A stretch of 35,768 nucleotides of DNA from an uncultured Campylobacter sp. (lineage in GTDB: Bacteria > Campylobacterota > Campylobacteria > Campylobacterales > Campylobacteraceae), in assembly GCA_900772495.1 (NCBI GenBank), contig CAAHEJ010000120.1:1-35768 (forward strand), given 5' to 3'. The position numbers were made by a program, and so were the translations under genes. This document shows, piece after piece, positions 1 to 9,075 of this stretch. Under the pieces are notes generated by a model. It saw nothing but the letters and a program-made list of their open reading frames with translations. It was not told where the DNA came from and did not search any database. Within the stretch, counting starts at the first letter, position 1; every line of letters begins with the position of its first letter.

Positions 1-5
1 ATTTT

Positions 6-986
6 TTAATTTTTACTAAAATCCGCTCCGTCAAATTTAAGCAGTGCAGAACCCCACACAAAGCCGCCGCCAAAGGCATCGAGCAAGCACAAATGCCCGT
101 TTTTGAGCCGTCCGCTCTCATAAGCTTCGTTCATCGCCATAGGAATAGACGCTGAGCTGGTGTTGCCAAATTTATCTATGGTCAGCACACACTTGCTATC
201 GGGCAGGTTTAGGCGCTCTTGCACGGCTTTGATGATGCGCAAATTCGCTTGGTGGGGGATAAAAAGGTCGATTTCATCGGGCGAAATGCGGTTTTTGGTA
301 AGGATTTGCTCCACGCTGTTTTGCAGGGTTTGCACGGCGATTTTAAAGACTTCATTGCCTTTCATCTGCATAGTAAGCGGGGCGCAAAGGCTTGATTTAT
401 CGGCTCTTTGTGTGTGTAGTAGCTCAGCATAGTCCCCATTTGCACCCGTATGCACATCGATGATGGGGTTTTTTTCGCCCGCACTCACCACAGCTGCGCC
501 CGCTCCGTCTCCAAAGAGTATGCAAATGCTTCTGTCTGTGTAGTCCATAAGAGAGCTAGTCTTTTCAGCCCCTACTATAAGGACATTTCGCTTTGCTCCG
601 CTTTCTACAAGTGCCTTTGCTACTTGCAAGAGATAGATAAAACCAGCGCAAGCTGCTGATATATCAAAGGCACTTACGCCTTGCAAGCCTAAATTCGCGG
701 CGATAAGGCAGGCTGTGGAGGGCATAGTGAAATAATCAGGACTCAAAGTCGCGCAAATCACCGTATCAATGTCGCTCGGGCTTAAATTCGCCCTTTGTAT
801 GGCTATTTGAGCGGCTTTCGTGCCTAAATCGCTCGCCCTTTCGCGCTCATCAGCGATACGCCGTTCTTTAATGCCCGTGCGCTTGGTTATCCACTCATCT
901 GTGGTATCTACAAGCCTTTCTAAATCGGCATTGCTTAAAATCCGCTTTGGTGCAAAGGCGGCTATGCTTTTTAAGCTCGCTTGCAA
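6..986 (-). CDS. fabH: 3-oxoacyl-ACP synthase III (FabH)
   Basis: Ketoacyl-ACP synthase III condenses acetyl-CoA with malonyl-ACP to start cytosolic type II fatty acid synthesis. The protein has the family layout: an N-terminal DTTDEWITKRTGI segment, the active-site Cys in DISAACAGF, His in FIPHQANLRII and Asn in DKFGNTSSASIP, which together form the Cys-His-Asn triad. I chose the TTG at 986 because the protein then begins just before ASLKSIAAFAP, where epsilonproteobacterial FabH proteins begin, giving about 326 residues. The frame stays open to a TTG at 1040 (344 residues), which overlaps the plsX stop by 11 bases and has no ribosome site. It is the last gene of the ndk-yceD-rpmF-plsX-fabH run, consistent with co-transcription. 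Function is very secure; the start is not. Confidence 0.93.
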   Translation of the reverse strand: MQASLKSIAAFAPKRILSNADLERLVDTTDEWITKRTGIKERRIADERERASDLGTKAAQIAIQRANLSPSDIDTVICATLSPDYFTMPSTACLIAANLGLQGVSAFDISAACAGFIYLLQVAKALVESGAKRNVLIVGAEKTSSLMDYTDRSICILFGDGAGAAVVSAGEKNPIIDVHTGANGDYAELLHTQRADKSSLCAPLTMQMKGNEVFKIAVQTLQNSVEQILTKNRISPDEIDLFIPHQANLRIIKAVQERLNLPDSKCVLTIDKFGNTSSASIPMAMNEAYESGRLKNGHLCLLDAFGGGFVWGSALLKFDGADFSKN

Positions 987-1029
987 ATTGCTTGAAAGCC
1001 CTTTTTTATCGTGATTAAATTCAGCATTT

Positions 1030-2016
1030 TCACTTCGCAAAGACGGCTAGCTCGCTTTCTATGATTTGATTTATTTTGGATTCGCTGAAATTTAGGGCTT
1101 GAAAGATAGCGTTTTTTATCGCGCGCCCATCACTCTTGCCGTGGCTTATGATGACACAGCCGTTTATGCCAAGCAGCGGCGCACCGCCATACTCTTGCCA
1201 GTCGATATGCTTTTTGAGTTTCCTAAAAACAGGCTTTAAAAACAGCACGCCCAGCATTGCTACAAAAGAGCTTTTAATGTGCTTTTTTAGCAAGTCAAAC
1301 ACCGCAGTTACCGCTCCCTCAGTGGCTTTAAGCACTAGATTGCCGCTAAATCCATCACACACAAGCACATCAACCTCGCCGTTGAAAATGTCCCGCCCCT
1401 CGCCGTTGCCGATGAAATTTGGCATTTTTTTAAGCAAAGCGTGGGCTTCTTTGGTGAGTTCGTTGCCCTTGCTTTCTTCTTCGCCATTTGAAAGCAAGGC
1501 TACGCGGGGTTTTGCGATTTTCATCACTTCTTTGGCGTAGGCTTCGCCCATTATGGCAAACTGAAACAAATACTCGCTCTTGCAGTCTGTGTTCGCTCCG
1601 ACATCTAAAACAAGGGTTTTGCCCGTAACACTTGGCATCAAAGTGGCTATGGCTGGGCGCAAGACATTGTTTATCCTGCCGATACGAAGCGTAGCTAGGC
1701 TCATAGTCGCCCCGCTATGTCCTGCTGAAACGATGGCTTGGACTTTTTTGTCGCGCACAAGCTCTATGGCTTTGTAAATGGTGCTTTCTTTGTGTTTGAG
1801 TGCGTCTGTGGCACTTTCTTCCATACGAAAGACATCACTTGCCTCTTCATAGCTCACAAATTCACGCAAATCTTGCGGAATTTGCGGCTCTAAAAGCACG
1901 CGTTTGCCGACAAGCACAGCGTTAAAAGGCTTTTCGCGCAACGCTTGCACCAGCCCTTCGATGATGGGCTTTTCGCCATAATCCCCGCCCATCGTGTCTA
2001 TGGCAATGCTTATCAT
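1030..2016 (-). CDS. plsX: Phosphate acyltransferase PlsX
   Basis: PlsX converts acyl-ACP to acyl-phosphate, the acyl donor for PlsY in phospholipid synthesis at the inner face of the membrane. The 328-residue protein begins with the typical ISIAIDTMGGDYGEKP and carries SAGHSGATM and a glycine-rich LGINGCVIISHG segment known from the family; the length is normal. The ATG at 2016 lies 3 bases after the rpmF stop. The plsX-fabH pairing after rpmF is a classic lipid-initiation cluster. The identity is recognised from the whole sequence. Confidence 0.95.
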   Translation of the reverse strand: MISIAIDTMGGDYGEKPIIEGLVQALREKPFNAVLVGKRVLLEPQIPQDLREFVSYEEASDVFRMEESATDALKHKESTIYKAIELVRDKKVQAIVSAGHSGATMSLATLRIGRINNVLRPAIATLMPSVTGKTLVLDVGANTDCKSEYLFQFAIMGEAYAKEVMKIAKPRVALLSNGEEESKGNELTKEAHALLKKMPNFIGNGEGRDIFNGEVDVLVCDGFSGNLVLKATEGAVTAVFDLLKKHIKSSFVAMLGVLFLKPVFRKLKKHIDWQEYGGAPLLGINGCVIISHGKSDGRAIKNAIFQALNFSESKINQIIESELAVFAK

Positions 2017-2019
2017 CGC

Positions 2020-2166
2020 TTAATACTCTTTTGTCAATGGATTGACGCGGTGCGGCATCTTGTAAGTGCCGTCTTTGTCCTTTACGGGCATAGGCAAACT
2101 CACTTTGTAGTGCGTTCTGCGCTTTGCTGCGCGGCTTTTGCTTACTCGTCTTTTTGGAACTGCCAT
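2020..2166 (-). CDS. rpmF: 50S ribosomal protein L32
   Basis: A 48-residue ribosomal protein of the large subunit. It starts MAVPKRRVSKSRAAKRR, the conserved basic N-terminus of L32, and ends NPLTKEY. The ATG at 2166 is preceded by AAAGGAC about 6 bases upstream, a good ribosome site. It lies between the yceD-like gene (12 bases upstream) and plsX (3 bases downstream), the usual yceD-rpmF-plsX order in bacteria. Unlike zinc-binding L32 variants it has no cysteines, so it is the zinc-independent form. Confidence 0.95.
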   Translation of the reverse strand: MAVPKRRVSKSRAAKRRTHYKVSLPMPVKDKDGTYKMPHRVNPLTKEY

Positions 2167-2178
2167 TTTTTGTCCTTT

Positions 2179-2538
2179 CTAATGATGAATTTTACAGCTT
2201 TCGCAGTAAAAATAATCGCTCAAATAGCTTTCTAACTCGCTTATAGCAAGCTCGATTAAGTCTATTTGGGCATCATAAAACTCCACGACATCGCTGAGCG
2301 TGTTGTTTTCGTCTTTATAAATGCCATCGCTTGCTAAAAGTGCTATATTTTCATCGATAGCAAGCTCCATTTCGCGCCCACAACTATCACAAGCACGATA
2401 CACAAAGCCTTTCATACGCATAGCAATCCGCACTAGCTTGGCATCTTTTCGTTTTAACTCGCCCTCAAACACCATATTTTCAAGGTTTAGTTTGAAAGGG
2501 TAAGCGACTTGTCCTAGTTTAGAAAAGGCGATTTTCAT
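2179..2538 (-). CDS. YceD/DUF177 family protein
   Basis: A 119-residue protein directly upstream of rpmF, the position held by YceD (DUF177) proteins, which are linked to 23S rRNA accumulation in other bacteria. It has a mixed beta-rich N-terminus, CDSCGREM near residue 55 and CESCKIHH at the C-terminus. The four cysteines in two CxxC pairs look like a possible zinc site. The family assignment rests on position, length and the central RACDSCGREM segment, which resembles the family's conserved cysteine motif. The precise role in this lineage is unknown. Confidence 0.75.
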   Translation of the reverse strand: MKIAFSKLGQVAYPFKLNLENMVFEGELKRKDAKLVRIAMRMKGFVYRACDSCGREMELAIDENIALLASDGIYKDENNTLSDVVEFYDAQIDLIELAISELESYLSDYFYCESCKIHH

Positions 2539-2567
2539 CGTTTTAAGCTCAAATTTTACTCAAAAAT

Positions 2568-2984
2568 TCACAAAATTTCGTCATTTTTGAAGAAAAATTC
2601 GATTTCTATCTTTGCGTTGTCTAAACTATCGCTACCGTGCACGGCGTTTGCGTCAATGCTTTGCGCAAAATCAGCGCGAATCGTGCCAGCTTTGGCTTCT
2701 TTTGGGTTTGTCGCGCCCATCAACTCGCGGTTTTTTGCCACAGCATTATCGCCCTCTAAAACCGACACCACCACAGGTCCGCTTGTCATAAATTCAACCA
2801 AATCCTTAAAAAATGGTCGCTCTTTATGCACAGCGTAAAATTCCCCAGCCTGTGCCTTGCTCAAATGCAGCTTTTTGAGTGCTGCCACGCGCAAGCCGTT
2901 GCTCTCAAAGCGGTCTAAAATCTTGCCGATGACACCTTTTGCCACCGCATCGGGCTTGATGATAGATAAGGTTCGTTCTTTCAC
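2568..2984 (-). CDS. ndk: Nucleoside diphosphate kinase
   Basis: Ndk transfers the gamma phosphate from ATP to nucleoside diphosphates through a phosphohistidine, balancing NTP pools in the cytosol. The protein has the N-terminal ERTLSIIKPDAVAKGVIG, the MTSGPVVVSVLEG core and the active-site His in NAVHGSDS near residue 117. At 138 residues it is normal length. The start is GTG at 2984, preceded by AGAAAGGATAGAGC, a usable ribosome site. A TATAAT-type -10 box lies upstream on the minus strand, so this is the likely first gene of the leftward cluster. Confidence 0.95.
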   Translation of the reverse strand: MKERTLSIIKPDAVAKGVIGKILDRFESNGLRVAALKKLHLSKAQAGEFYAVHKERPFFKDLVEFMTSGPVVVSVLEGDNAVAKNRELMGATNPKEAKAGTIRADFAQSIDANAVHGSDSLDNAKIEIEFFFKNDEIL

Positions 2985-3021
2985 GCTCTATCCTTTCTAA
3001 AAAATTCATAATGAACTTGTG

Positions 3022-3027
3022 ATTATA
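3022..3027 (-). promoter_or_regulatory. -10 box for ndk cluster
   Basis: Read on the minus strand the bases give TATAAT, within GATATAATC, 38 bases before the ndk GTG. This fits a Campylobacter sigma-70 promoter, which needs little or no -35. The upstream side is very A/T rich. Confidence 0.55.
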
Positions 3028-3104
3028 TCTTTTTTTTCTTTAAAAAATTTTTAATGTTAAATTATTTTTCGCTTTATTTAATAAAAAATATGATAAATTT
3101 TAGC

Positions 3105-3110
3105 TAAAAT
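3105..3110 (+). promoter_or_regulatory. -10 box for murJ
   Basis: TTTTAGCTAAAAT is a near-ideal extended -10 for Campylobacter sigma-70. Transcription would start near 3117, after the ATG at 3111, which supports using the ATG at 3147 for murJ. The divergent ndk promoter lies about 80 bases to the left. Confidence 0.6.
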
Positions 3111-3146
3111 ATGATTTTATTTCGCACAAAGGTTTGCAAAAATTTA

Positions 3147-4580
3147 ATGAAAAAAGCTAAAAATCTCATTTTTCACAACTTTATCATCAATGCGCTTGGC
3201 ATACTTTTTTCACGCATTTTAGGGCTTTTGCGCGATATTATCCTTGCTTTGTATTTGGGTGCTGGGCTTTATAGTGATGTCTTTTTTGTGGCTATAAAGC
3301 TGCCAGCCTTTTTTCGCCGCATTTTTGCTGAGGGAGCTTTTGGGCAAAGTTTTTTGCCAAATTTCACTAAGGCAAAGCAAAAGGGCGCATTTTGCGTAGC
3401 GGTGCTTGTTCGCTTTGGTTCGGCTGTGTTTTTACTTTGCATTTTAGTGAATTTTTTTGCCAGCTTTTTTACCAAAATTTTTGCGCTTGGCTTTAATGCT
3501 GAAACCATAGCCCTTGCCTCACCACTTGTTGCCATAAATTTTTGGTATCTTTTTTTCATCTTTCTCACCACGCTTTTAGGCGCGATTTTAAACTATGAGC
3601 ATAAATTTTTCATCACTTCCTTTTCGGCTTCATTTTTCAACCTTTGCATAGTGCTTTGCGTGTTTTTTGTGGATATTAACGAGCCTTTGCAAAATCTTTA
3701 TTATTTTTCTTATGCTATCGTTTTAAGCGGTGTTGCCCAACTCATCTTGCATTTAATCGCCCTTAAAAACAACATTACGCTTAAAGCTATGTGGTTAAGT
3801 GTGCGTTTAAAACGCGCTAAAACAAGCCTTGAAAATTTTTACACCAACTTTTTTCACGGCGTGCTAGGCTCATCAGCCACTCAGCTTAGCTCACTTCTTG
3901 ATACTACCATAGCTAGCTTTCTCATAACAGGCAGCATTTCTTATTTATACTATGCTAATCGCGTTTTTCAGCTCCCGCTTGCCCTTTTTGCCATAGCTTT
4001 AAGTCAGGTTTCCTTTCCTAAAATCCTTAAACACCTTAAAAGCGGCGAAGAAAATTTAGCCTTAAATTTTATGCAAAAGGCTTTGGGCTTTTTAAGCCTT
4101 TTGCTCGTGCTTTCAAGCCTTGTGGGCATAGTTTTTGCGCCTGAAATCACCACTCTTTTGTTTGAGCGGGGCAATTTTGGCTCAAAAGACACGCAGGTTA
4201 CGGCTTTTGTTTTGATGGCTTACTTGCTAGGACTCTTGCCCTTTGGCTTGCAAAAGCTTTTATCCTTGTGGCTTTATGCGAAATTCAAGCAAAAAATCGC
4301 CGCTATCATCGCTTTTAAGGCACTTGGCATTTCGGCAAGTTTTTCTATTATTTTCATCTTGCTTATAGAGAATGCTGAATTTAAGGCTATCGGTATAGCT
4401 TTGGCAAGCTCTTTGAGTGCTTTTTACTTGCTTGGAGCAAATATCAAAGAATTTGGCTACAAAGCCTTTTTTTCGCTCATAAATGTCAAAAAAACGCTTT
4501 TTGGCTTGCTTTTTCTTGCATTTTTGGGCTTTGTTTTGTTAGAATTTAAGGCTAAAATTATGCCACTTGTTATGGGTTGA
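3147..4580 (+). CDS. murJ: Lipid II flippase MurJ (MviN)
   Basis: MurJ moves the peptidoglycan precursor lipid II across the inner membrane. The protein is highly hydrophobic, with about 12-14 predicted membrane segments, and carries the family start region NALGILFSRILGLLRDI and the conserved FFRRIFAEGAFGQSFLP. From the ATG at 3147 it is 477 residues. A longer frame begins at 3111, but that ATG falls at or before the likely transcription start. A weak AAAGG lies upstream of 3147. The gene ends 11 bases before cysS, so the two are probably co-transcribed. Confidence 0.92.
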   Translation: MKKAKNLIFHNFIINALGILFSRILGLLRDIILALYLGAGLYSDVFFVAIKLPAFFRRIFAEGAFGQSFLPNFTKAKQKGAFCVAVLVRFGSAVFLLCILVNFFASFFTKIFALGFNAETIALASPLVAINFWYLFFIFLTTLLGAILNYEHKFFITSFSASFFNLCIVLCVFFVDINEPLQNLYYFSYAIVLSGVAQLILHLIALKNNITLKAMWLSVRLKRAKTSLENFYTNFFHGVLGSSATQLSSLLDTTIASFLITGSISYLYYANRVFQLPLALFAIALSQVSFPKILKHLKSGEENLALNFMQKALGFLSLLLVLSSLVGIVFAPEITTLLFERGNFGSKDTQVTAFVLMAYLLGLLPFGLQKLLSLWLYAKFKQKIAAIIAFKALGISASFSIIFILLIENAEFKAIGIALASSLSAFYLLGANIKEFGYKAFFSLINVKKTLFGLLFLAFLGFVLLEFKAKIMPLVMG

Positions 4581-4591
4581 AAAGGAAAATG

Positions 4592-6001
4592 ATGAGATTG
4601 TTTGACAGCAAAAGCAAGGCAAAAAAAGACTTAAACGCCTATAAAAACGAGCCTTTAAACATTTATCTTTGTGGGGCAACGGTTTATGATGATGCGCATT
4701 TAGGACACGCGCGAAGCTCAGTGTGCTTTGATTTACTGCGCCGCACGCTTTTAGCACTTGGCTTTAAGGTGCAATTTGCCAGAAATTACACCGACATAGA
4801 TGATAAAATTTTAGCTAAAATGAAAGAGAAAAATTTAAGCCTAAAAGAGCTTACAACGCACTATATACAAAGCTATGAAGCGGATATGAACGCCTTAAAT
4901 GTTTTAAAGCCAAATTTTATGCCAAAGGCTACTGAATATATCGCTCAAATGATAGAGTTGATTGAAAGCCTTGAAAAAAAGGGCTTTACTTATACTTTAA
5001 AAGACGGGGTTTATTTTGACAGCTCAAAAGATAAAGCGTATTTTAGCCTTTCGCACAGGAATTTAAACGACAATCAAAGCCGCTTAGAAAATGAAGTGGC
5101 AAAGAAAAATGAAAGCGATTTTGTGCTTTGGAAATTTGATGAGAGCTTTTATGATGCGCCTTTTGGCAAGGGACGACCGGGCTGGCATAGCGAGTGCGTG
5201 GCGATGATAAGGGCTTTGTTTGATGACAAACTTATCATTCATTGTGGCGGGGCGGATTTGCTCTTTCCGCACCACGAAAATGAAGCCGCTCAGTGTCGCT
5301 GTGCTTATGGTGGCGAGTTAGCTCAAATTTGGCTGCATAATGGCTTTGTGAAAATTGACGGCGAAAAGATGAGCAAAAGCCTAAACAATAGCTTTTTTGT
5401 GAAAGACGCCTTAAAAGAGTTTTGCGCCGAAGCCTTGCGTTTTTATCTTTTGCAAACGCATTATAGGGGCGATTTTAACTATGCTGTGAGCGATTTAGAA
5501 TGCGCTAAAAAAAGGCTTGATAAATTTTACCGCCTTAAAAAAAGGCTTGGAGTGCTTGAATTTACAGACTATGAGCTGAATTTAAAATCAAATTCAAAGG
5601 GCTTTCAAAGCGAGCTTTCAAAGCAGATTTTAAACGCTTTGAGCGATGATTTAAACATATCTTTGGCTTTGTCAGTTTTTGATGAATTTATCATAAATTC
5701 AAACGCTAAACTTGATGAAAGCCCAAAAGATAAGGCTTTGAAAGAAAATTTAACGCAGGGGCTAAAAGAGTGCGCGCTGATTTTTGGCGTGGGTTTTATG
5801 CAAACGAGCGAGTATTTTCAATTTGGCGTAGATGATGAATTTAAGGCGCAAATTAAGGCGCAAATTCTAGCACGAAACGAAGCAAAAGCGGAGAAAAATT
5901 TTGCATTAGCCGATGAAATTCGCACAAATTTAGCAAAAAAAGGCATAATTTTACAAGACACGCCAAATGGCACGGTTTGGGAGAAAAGTAGTGAAAATTA
6001 A
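4592..6001 (+). CDS. cysS: Cysteinyl-tRNA synthetase
   Basis: CysRS charges tRNA-Cys with cysteine. It is a class I synthetase with the HIGH-type motif HLGH at about residue 36 and KMSKS at about 259. Zinc-binding residues are visible in YLCGATVYD, WHSECVAM and FPHHENEAAQC. I place the start at the second ATG (4592) because AAAGGAAA lies 5 bases before it; ATG 4589 and TTG 4577 are in frame upstream. It follows murJ closely and precedes msbA by about 60 bases. Length (about 469 residues) is normal. Confidence 0.95.
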   Translation: MRLFDSKSKAKKDLNAYKNEPLNIYLCGATVYDDAHLGHARSSVCFDLLRRTLLALGFKVQFARNYTDIDDKILAKMKEKNLSLKELTTHYIQSYEADMNALNVLKPNFMPKATEYIAQMIELIESLEKKGFTYTLKDGVYFDSSKDKAYFSLSHRNLNDNQSRLENEVAKKNESDFVLWKFDESFYDAPFGKGRPGWHSECVAMIRALFDDKLIIHCGGADLLFPHHENEAAQCRCAYGGELAQIWLHNGFVKIDGEKMSKSLNNSFFVKDALKEFCAEALRFYLLQTHYRGDFNYAVSDLECAKKRLDKFYRLKKRLGVLEFTDYELNLKSNSKGFQSELSKQILNALSDDLNISLALSVFDEFIINSNAKLDESPKDKALKENLTQGLKECALIFGVGFMQTSEYFQFGVDDEFKAQIKAQILARNEAKAEKNFALADEIRTNLAKKGIILQDTPNGTVWEKSSEN

Positions 6002-6062
6002 AGCAGTAAAATTACGAGCAAAGAACGCAAAGCAAATTTAAAGCCAGCAAGAAAGGACAAAA

Positions 6063-7850
6063 ATGCCTAAAAAAACAAAAGAAGACATTTACAAATCGGA
6101 GCTTAAAGACAAGCAGCACAAGGATATGACGATTTGGCAGGTGCTGAAAAAATTCAAGCATTATTACAAGCACTATGCGAAGTATTTTGCCATAGTTGCC
6201 TTTGGTATGATTATCGGTGCAGCAGGCACTGCGCTTTCAGCGTGGCTTTTAAAGCCCGTTATAGACGAGATTTTCATCGCTAAAAATCTCACAATGCTCT
6301 ATATCTTGCCCGCTGGCGTGATTTTGTTTTATTTTATGAAGGATTTGGGCGCGTATTTGCAAGGCTATTATCTTGCATATATCGGCATAGATATGATTAC
6401 AAAGTTGCGCGAAATGATGCTCAGTCATCTTTTGCGGCTGGATATGGCGTTTTTTAACCGCTACCGCGCGGGCGAGCTTATGTCGCGCACCACAGGCGAC
6501 ATAGGGGCGATTCAAAGCATAGTCGTAGGCACTGTGCCTGATTTTTTAAAGCAAGTGATACAGCTCATCGGGCTTTTAAGTGTTGTCATCTATCAAAGCC
6601 CAAAGCTCGCTTTCATCGCGCTCATAGTCGTGCCTTGTGCGGTGTATCCGCTCAATATCTTTGCTAAAAAGCTCAAAACTCTTGGGCGCAGGGGGCAGGA
6701 AAAGGGCGCTGATATGAACTCACGCCTAAATGAAATCTACCAAAATATCGAACTCATCAAGGCTGACAACACCGAAGCAAAGGAAATCGCTAAATTCAAC
6801 ATAGACAATCACACTTTGGCAAAAATCGGCTTGAAAGGCGCTAGGATAGGCTCTTTGGTAACGCCTTTAATGGAAATGTTTGGAGCTGTGGGCGTTGCGG
6901 CTGTCATCGTCATCGGTGGGCGCGAAGTCATCGCTGGCAACCTAACCCCGGGCGCTTTTTCTAGCTTTATCGCGGCTTTGTTTATGGCGTATGACCCGAT
7001 AAAAAGGCTTGCAAGCCTTTATGGTGGCATTCAAGGTGCGGTGGCTGCTTGTGAGAGAACCTTTTTCTTGCTTGATTTGCTCCCGCAAATTCAATCTGGT
7101 GAGAAAAATTTAGAAAAAATTGAAAAAATTTCGCTCAAAAAGGTGAATTTTAGCTATGAAGAGGGCAAGGAAGTGCTGAAAAATGTGAGCTTTGACTTGC
7201 AAAAGGGCAAGATTGTGGCACTTGCTGGACCAAGTGGGGGCGGTAAAAGCTCTATCATCAACCTTTTGGTGCGTTTTTATGACAAAAATTCGGGCAAAAT
7301 TCTCATCAACGACAGCGACATAAGCGAGTATGACATAGAACAACTGCGCTCAAAAATCGCCCTTGTTACCCAAAATATCTACCTTTTCAACGACAGCGTG
7401 GCTGAAAATATCGCTTGCAGCGAAGAGTTTGACGAAGAGCGCGTCATCAACGCCCTTAAAAAGGCAAACGCTTATGAATTCGTGCAGGATTTAGGCGGAA
7501 TTTACGCACAAATCAGCGAACACGGCAAGAATTTAAGCGGCGGACAAAAGCAACGCATAGCCATAGCCCGCGCCCTTTACAAAGAGCCAAATTTTTTGAT
7601 TTTTGATGAGGCGACTTCTGCGCTTGATAATGAAAGCGAAAAGCTCGTGATGGCGACTATTGAGAGTTTGAAAAAAAATCATCTCATTTTAATCATCGCT
7701 CACCGCTTAACAACCATCGAAAATGCCGATAAAATAGTAGTGATTAACAAGGGCGAAGTGCTTGACATAGGCACAGATAAAGAGCTGATGCAAACTTGCG
7801 AGCTTTATCAAAAATTCAAGCAAAAAACAGCGCACCACGAGGCGATTTGA
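6063..7850 (+). CDS. msbA: Lipid A/lipooligosaccharide ABC exporter MsbA
   Basis: A 595-residue half-transporter with a membrane domain of six segments (roughly residues 35-320) fused to an ATPase domain. The ATPase has Walker A GPSGGGKS at 389-396, signature LSGGQKQ at 491-497, Walker B FLIFDEATSALD ending near D515-E516, and the H-loop histidine in IIAHRL. MsbA flips lipid A-core across the inner membrane, powered by ATP, and works as a homodimer. AGAAAGGAC precedes the ATG. The identity as MsbA rather than another exporter rests on overall similarity and the msbA-pyrD neighbourhood known in Campylobacter. Confidence 0.9.
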   Translation: MPKKTKEDIYKSELKDKQHKDMTIWQVLKKFKHYYKHYAKYFAIVAFGMIIGAAGTALSAWLLKPVIDEIFIAKNLTMLYILPAGVILFYFMKDLGAYLQGYYLAYIGIDMITKLREMMLSHLLRLDMAFFNRYRAGELMSRTTGDIGAIQSIVVGTVPDFLKQVIQLIGLLSVVIYQSPKLAFIALIVVPCAVYPLNIFAKKLKTLGRRGQEKGADMNSRLNEIYQNIELIKADNTEAKEIAKFNIDNHTLAKIGLKGARIGSLVTPLMEMFGAVGVAAVIVIGGREVIAGNLTPGAFSSFIAALFMAYDPIKRLASLYGGIQGAVAACERTFFLLDLLPQIQSGEKNLEKIEKISLKKVNFSYEEGKEVLKNVSFDLQKGKIVALAGPSGGGKSSIINLLVRFYDKNSGKILINDSDISEYDIEQLRSKIALVTQNIYLFNDSVAENIACSEEFDEERVINALKKANAYEFVQDLGGIYAQISEHGKNLSGGQKQRIAIARALYKEPNFLIFDEATSALDNESEKLVMATIESLKKNHLILIIAHRLTTIENADKIVVINKGEVLDIGTDKELMQTCELYQKFKQKTAHHEAI

Positions 7851-7905
7851 GCGTAAATTTTGTGAATTTTGCTTTTATTTTCGCTTAAATTCAAGTAAAA
7901 TTTGC

Positions 7906-7911
7906 TAGAAT
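7906..7911 (+). promoter_or_regulatory. -10 box for pyrD
   Basis: TTTGCTAGAAT matches the Campylobacter extended -10 pattern. It lies about 65 bases before the pyrD ATG in the 126-base msbA-pyrD gap. Confidence 0.45.
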
Positions 7912-7976
7912 ATCTTTGTCAAATCAAAGTTGCAAAGGCGATTTAAGCCACGCATTTAGCTTATTAAAGGACAAAA

Positions 7977-9035
7977 ATGAACTATGAATCGTTAAAACCA
8001 TTGCTTTTTAAACTCAACCCAGAACACGCTCACGCCCTTGTGGAATGGACTTTGCGCACGGCAAATCGCATTTTGCCAAGCAGCTTAAATTTACTCGCAA
8101 GAGAGTGCATAATCGATGATGAGAGCTTGCACCAAGAGCTTTTGGGGCTTTATTTTGCAAACCCTGTTGGGCTTGCTGGTGGCTTTGATAAAAATGCCAC
8201 GATGATTCGCCCTTTGAGCGCACTAGGCTTTGGCTTTTTGGAATTTGGCACGCTCACGCCAAAGGCACAAAAGGGCAACGACAAACCGCGTTTGTTTCGG
8301 CTTGTGGAGCAAGAGAGCATTCAAAACGCTATGGGTTTTAACAACGCAGGCAAGGATAAAATCGCCCAAAATGTCCGCAAGGTGTATCCTTTTGTGTTGC
8401 CACTTGGAGCAAATATCGGTAAAAACAAGCTCACAAAAAATGAAGACGCGATAAATGACTATATCACACTTATTAGAGACTTTAACCCGCTTTGTGATTT
8501 TTTTATCATCAACATTTCATCGCCAAATACCAAAGGTTTGCGCGATTTACAAAGCAAAAAATTCATCATAGAACTGATGAAAGAAGCTAAAAAACTCGCC
8601 CAAAAGCCCATTTTGCTTAAAATTTCGCCCGATATGAGCGAAAAAGAGGCACTCAATCTTTGCGAAGAAGCGTTAAATTTAGGCATTGCGGGCTTTATCA
8701 TCGCAAACACAAGCGTGGATTACAGCCTGCTTGACAACAACCGAACCTTTGGAGGCATAAGCGGGCGTTTGATAGAGCAAAAAAGTGGGGCGTTTTTTAA
8801 GGCTTTGTCAAAAGAGCTTTTTGGCAAGGCTTTGCTGGTGGCAAGTGGCGGGATAGATAGTGCTGAAATAGCTTATGAGCGCATAAAATGCGGCGCAAAT
8901 TTAGTCCAAGTTTATACAGGGCTAGTTTTCAAAGGACCAACGCTTGTAAGAGACATAAACAAAGGGCTTTTGCAGCTGCTTAAAAAAGACGGCTTTTTAC
9001 ACATAAGCGAAGCTGTGGGAGCGAATTTAAGATGA
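7977..9035 (+). CDS. pyrD: Dihydroorotate dehydrogenase, quinone type
   Basis: Class 2 PyrD oxidises dihydroorotate to orotate with FMN and passes electrons to the membrane quinone pool, the fourth step of pyrimidine synthesis. The protein has NPVGLAGGFDKNA, the FGTLTPKAQ strand, MGFNNAG, and the catalytic serine region NISSPNTKGLR. FMN-binding SGGIDS and VYTGLVFKGP lie near the C-terminus. The N-terminal helices (residues 1-40) are those of the membrane-linked class. Length 352 is normal. AAAGGAC precedes the ATG. Confidence 0.96.
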   Translation: MNYESLKPLLFKLNPEHAHALVEWTLRTANRILPSSLNLLARECIIDDESLHQELLGLYFANPVGLAGGFDKNATMIRPLSALGFGFLEFGTLTPKAQKGNDKPRLFRLVEQESIQNAMGFNNAGKDKIAQNVRKVYPFVLPLGANIGKNKLTKNEDAINDYITLIRDFNPLCDFFIINISSPNTKGLRDLQSKKFIIELMKEAKKLAQKPILLKISPDMSEKEALNLCEEALNLGIAGFIIANTSVDYSLLDNNRTFGGISGRLIEQKSGAFFKALSKELFGKALLVASGGIDSAEIAYERIKCGANLVQVYTGLVFKGPTLVRDINKGLLQLLKKDGFLHISEAVGANLR

Positions 9036-9044
9036 AATTTAAGC

Positions 9045-9050
9045 TAAAAT
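9045..9050 (+). promoter_or_regulatory. Possible -10 box for M16 protease/dapA
   Basis: TTTAAGCTAAAAT resembles the extended -10 of this lineage and ends 25 bases before the protease ATG at 9076. Similar AATTTAAGC strings are common inside genes here, so this is tentative. Confidence 0.35.
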
Positions 9051-9075
9051 TTAGGCAAAAATGGAGAGAAATTTA

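Noticed and set aside
1136..1540. 134-residue ORF on the plus strand
   Set aside because: Opposite plsX; no ribosome site and shadow-like composition.
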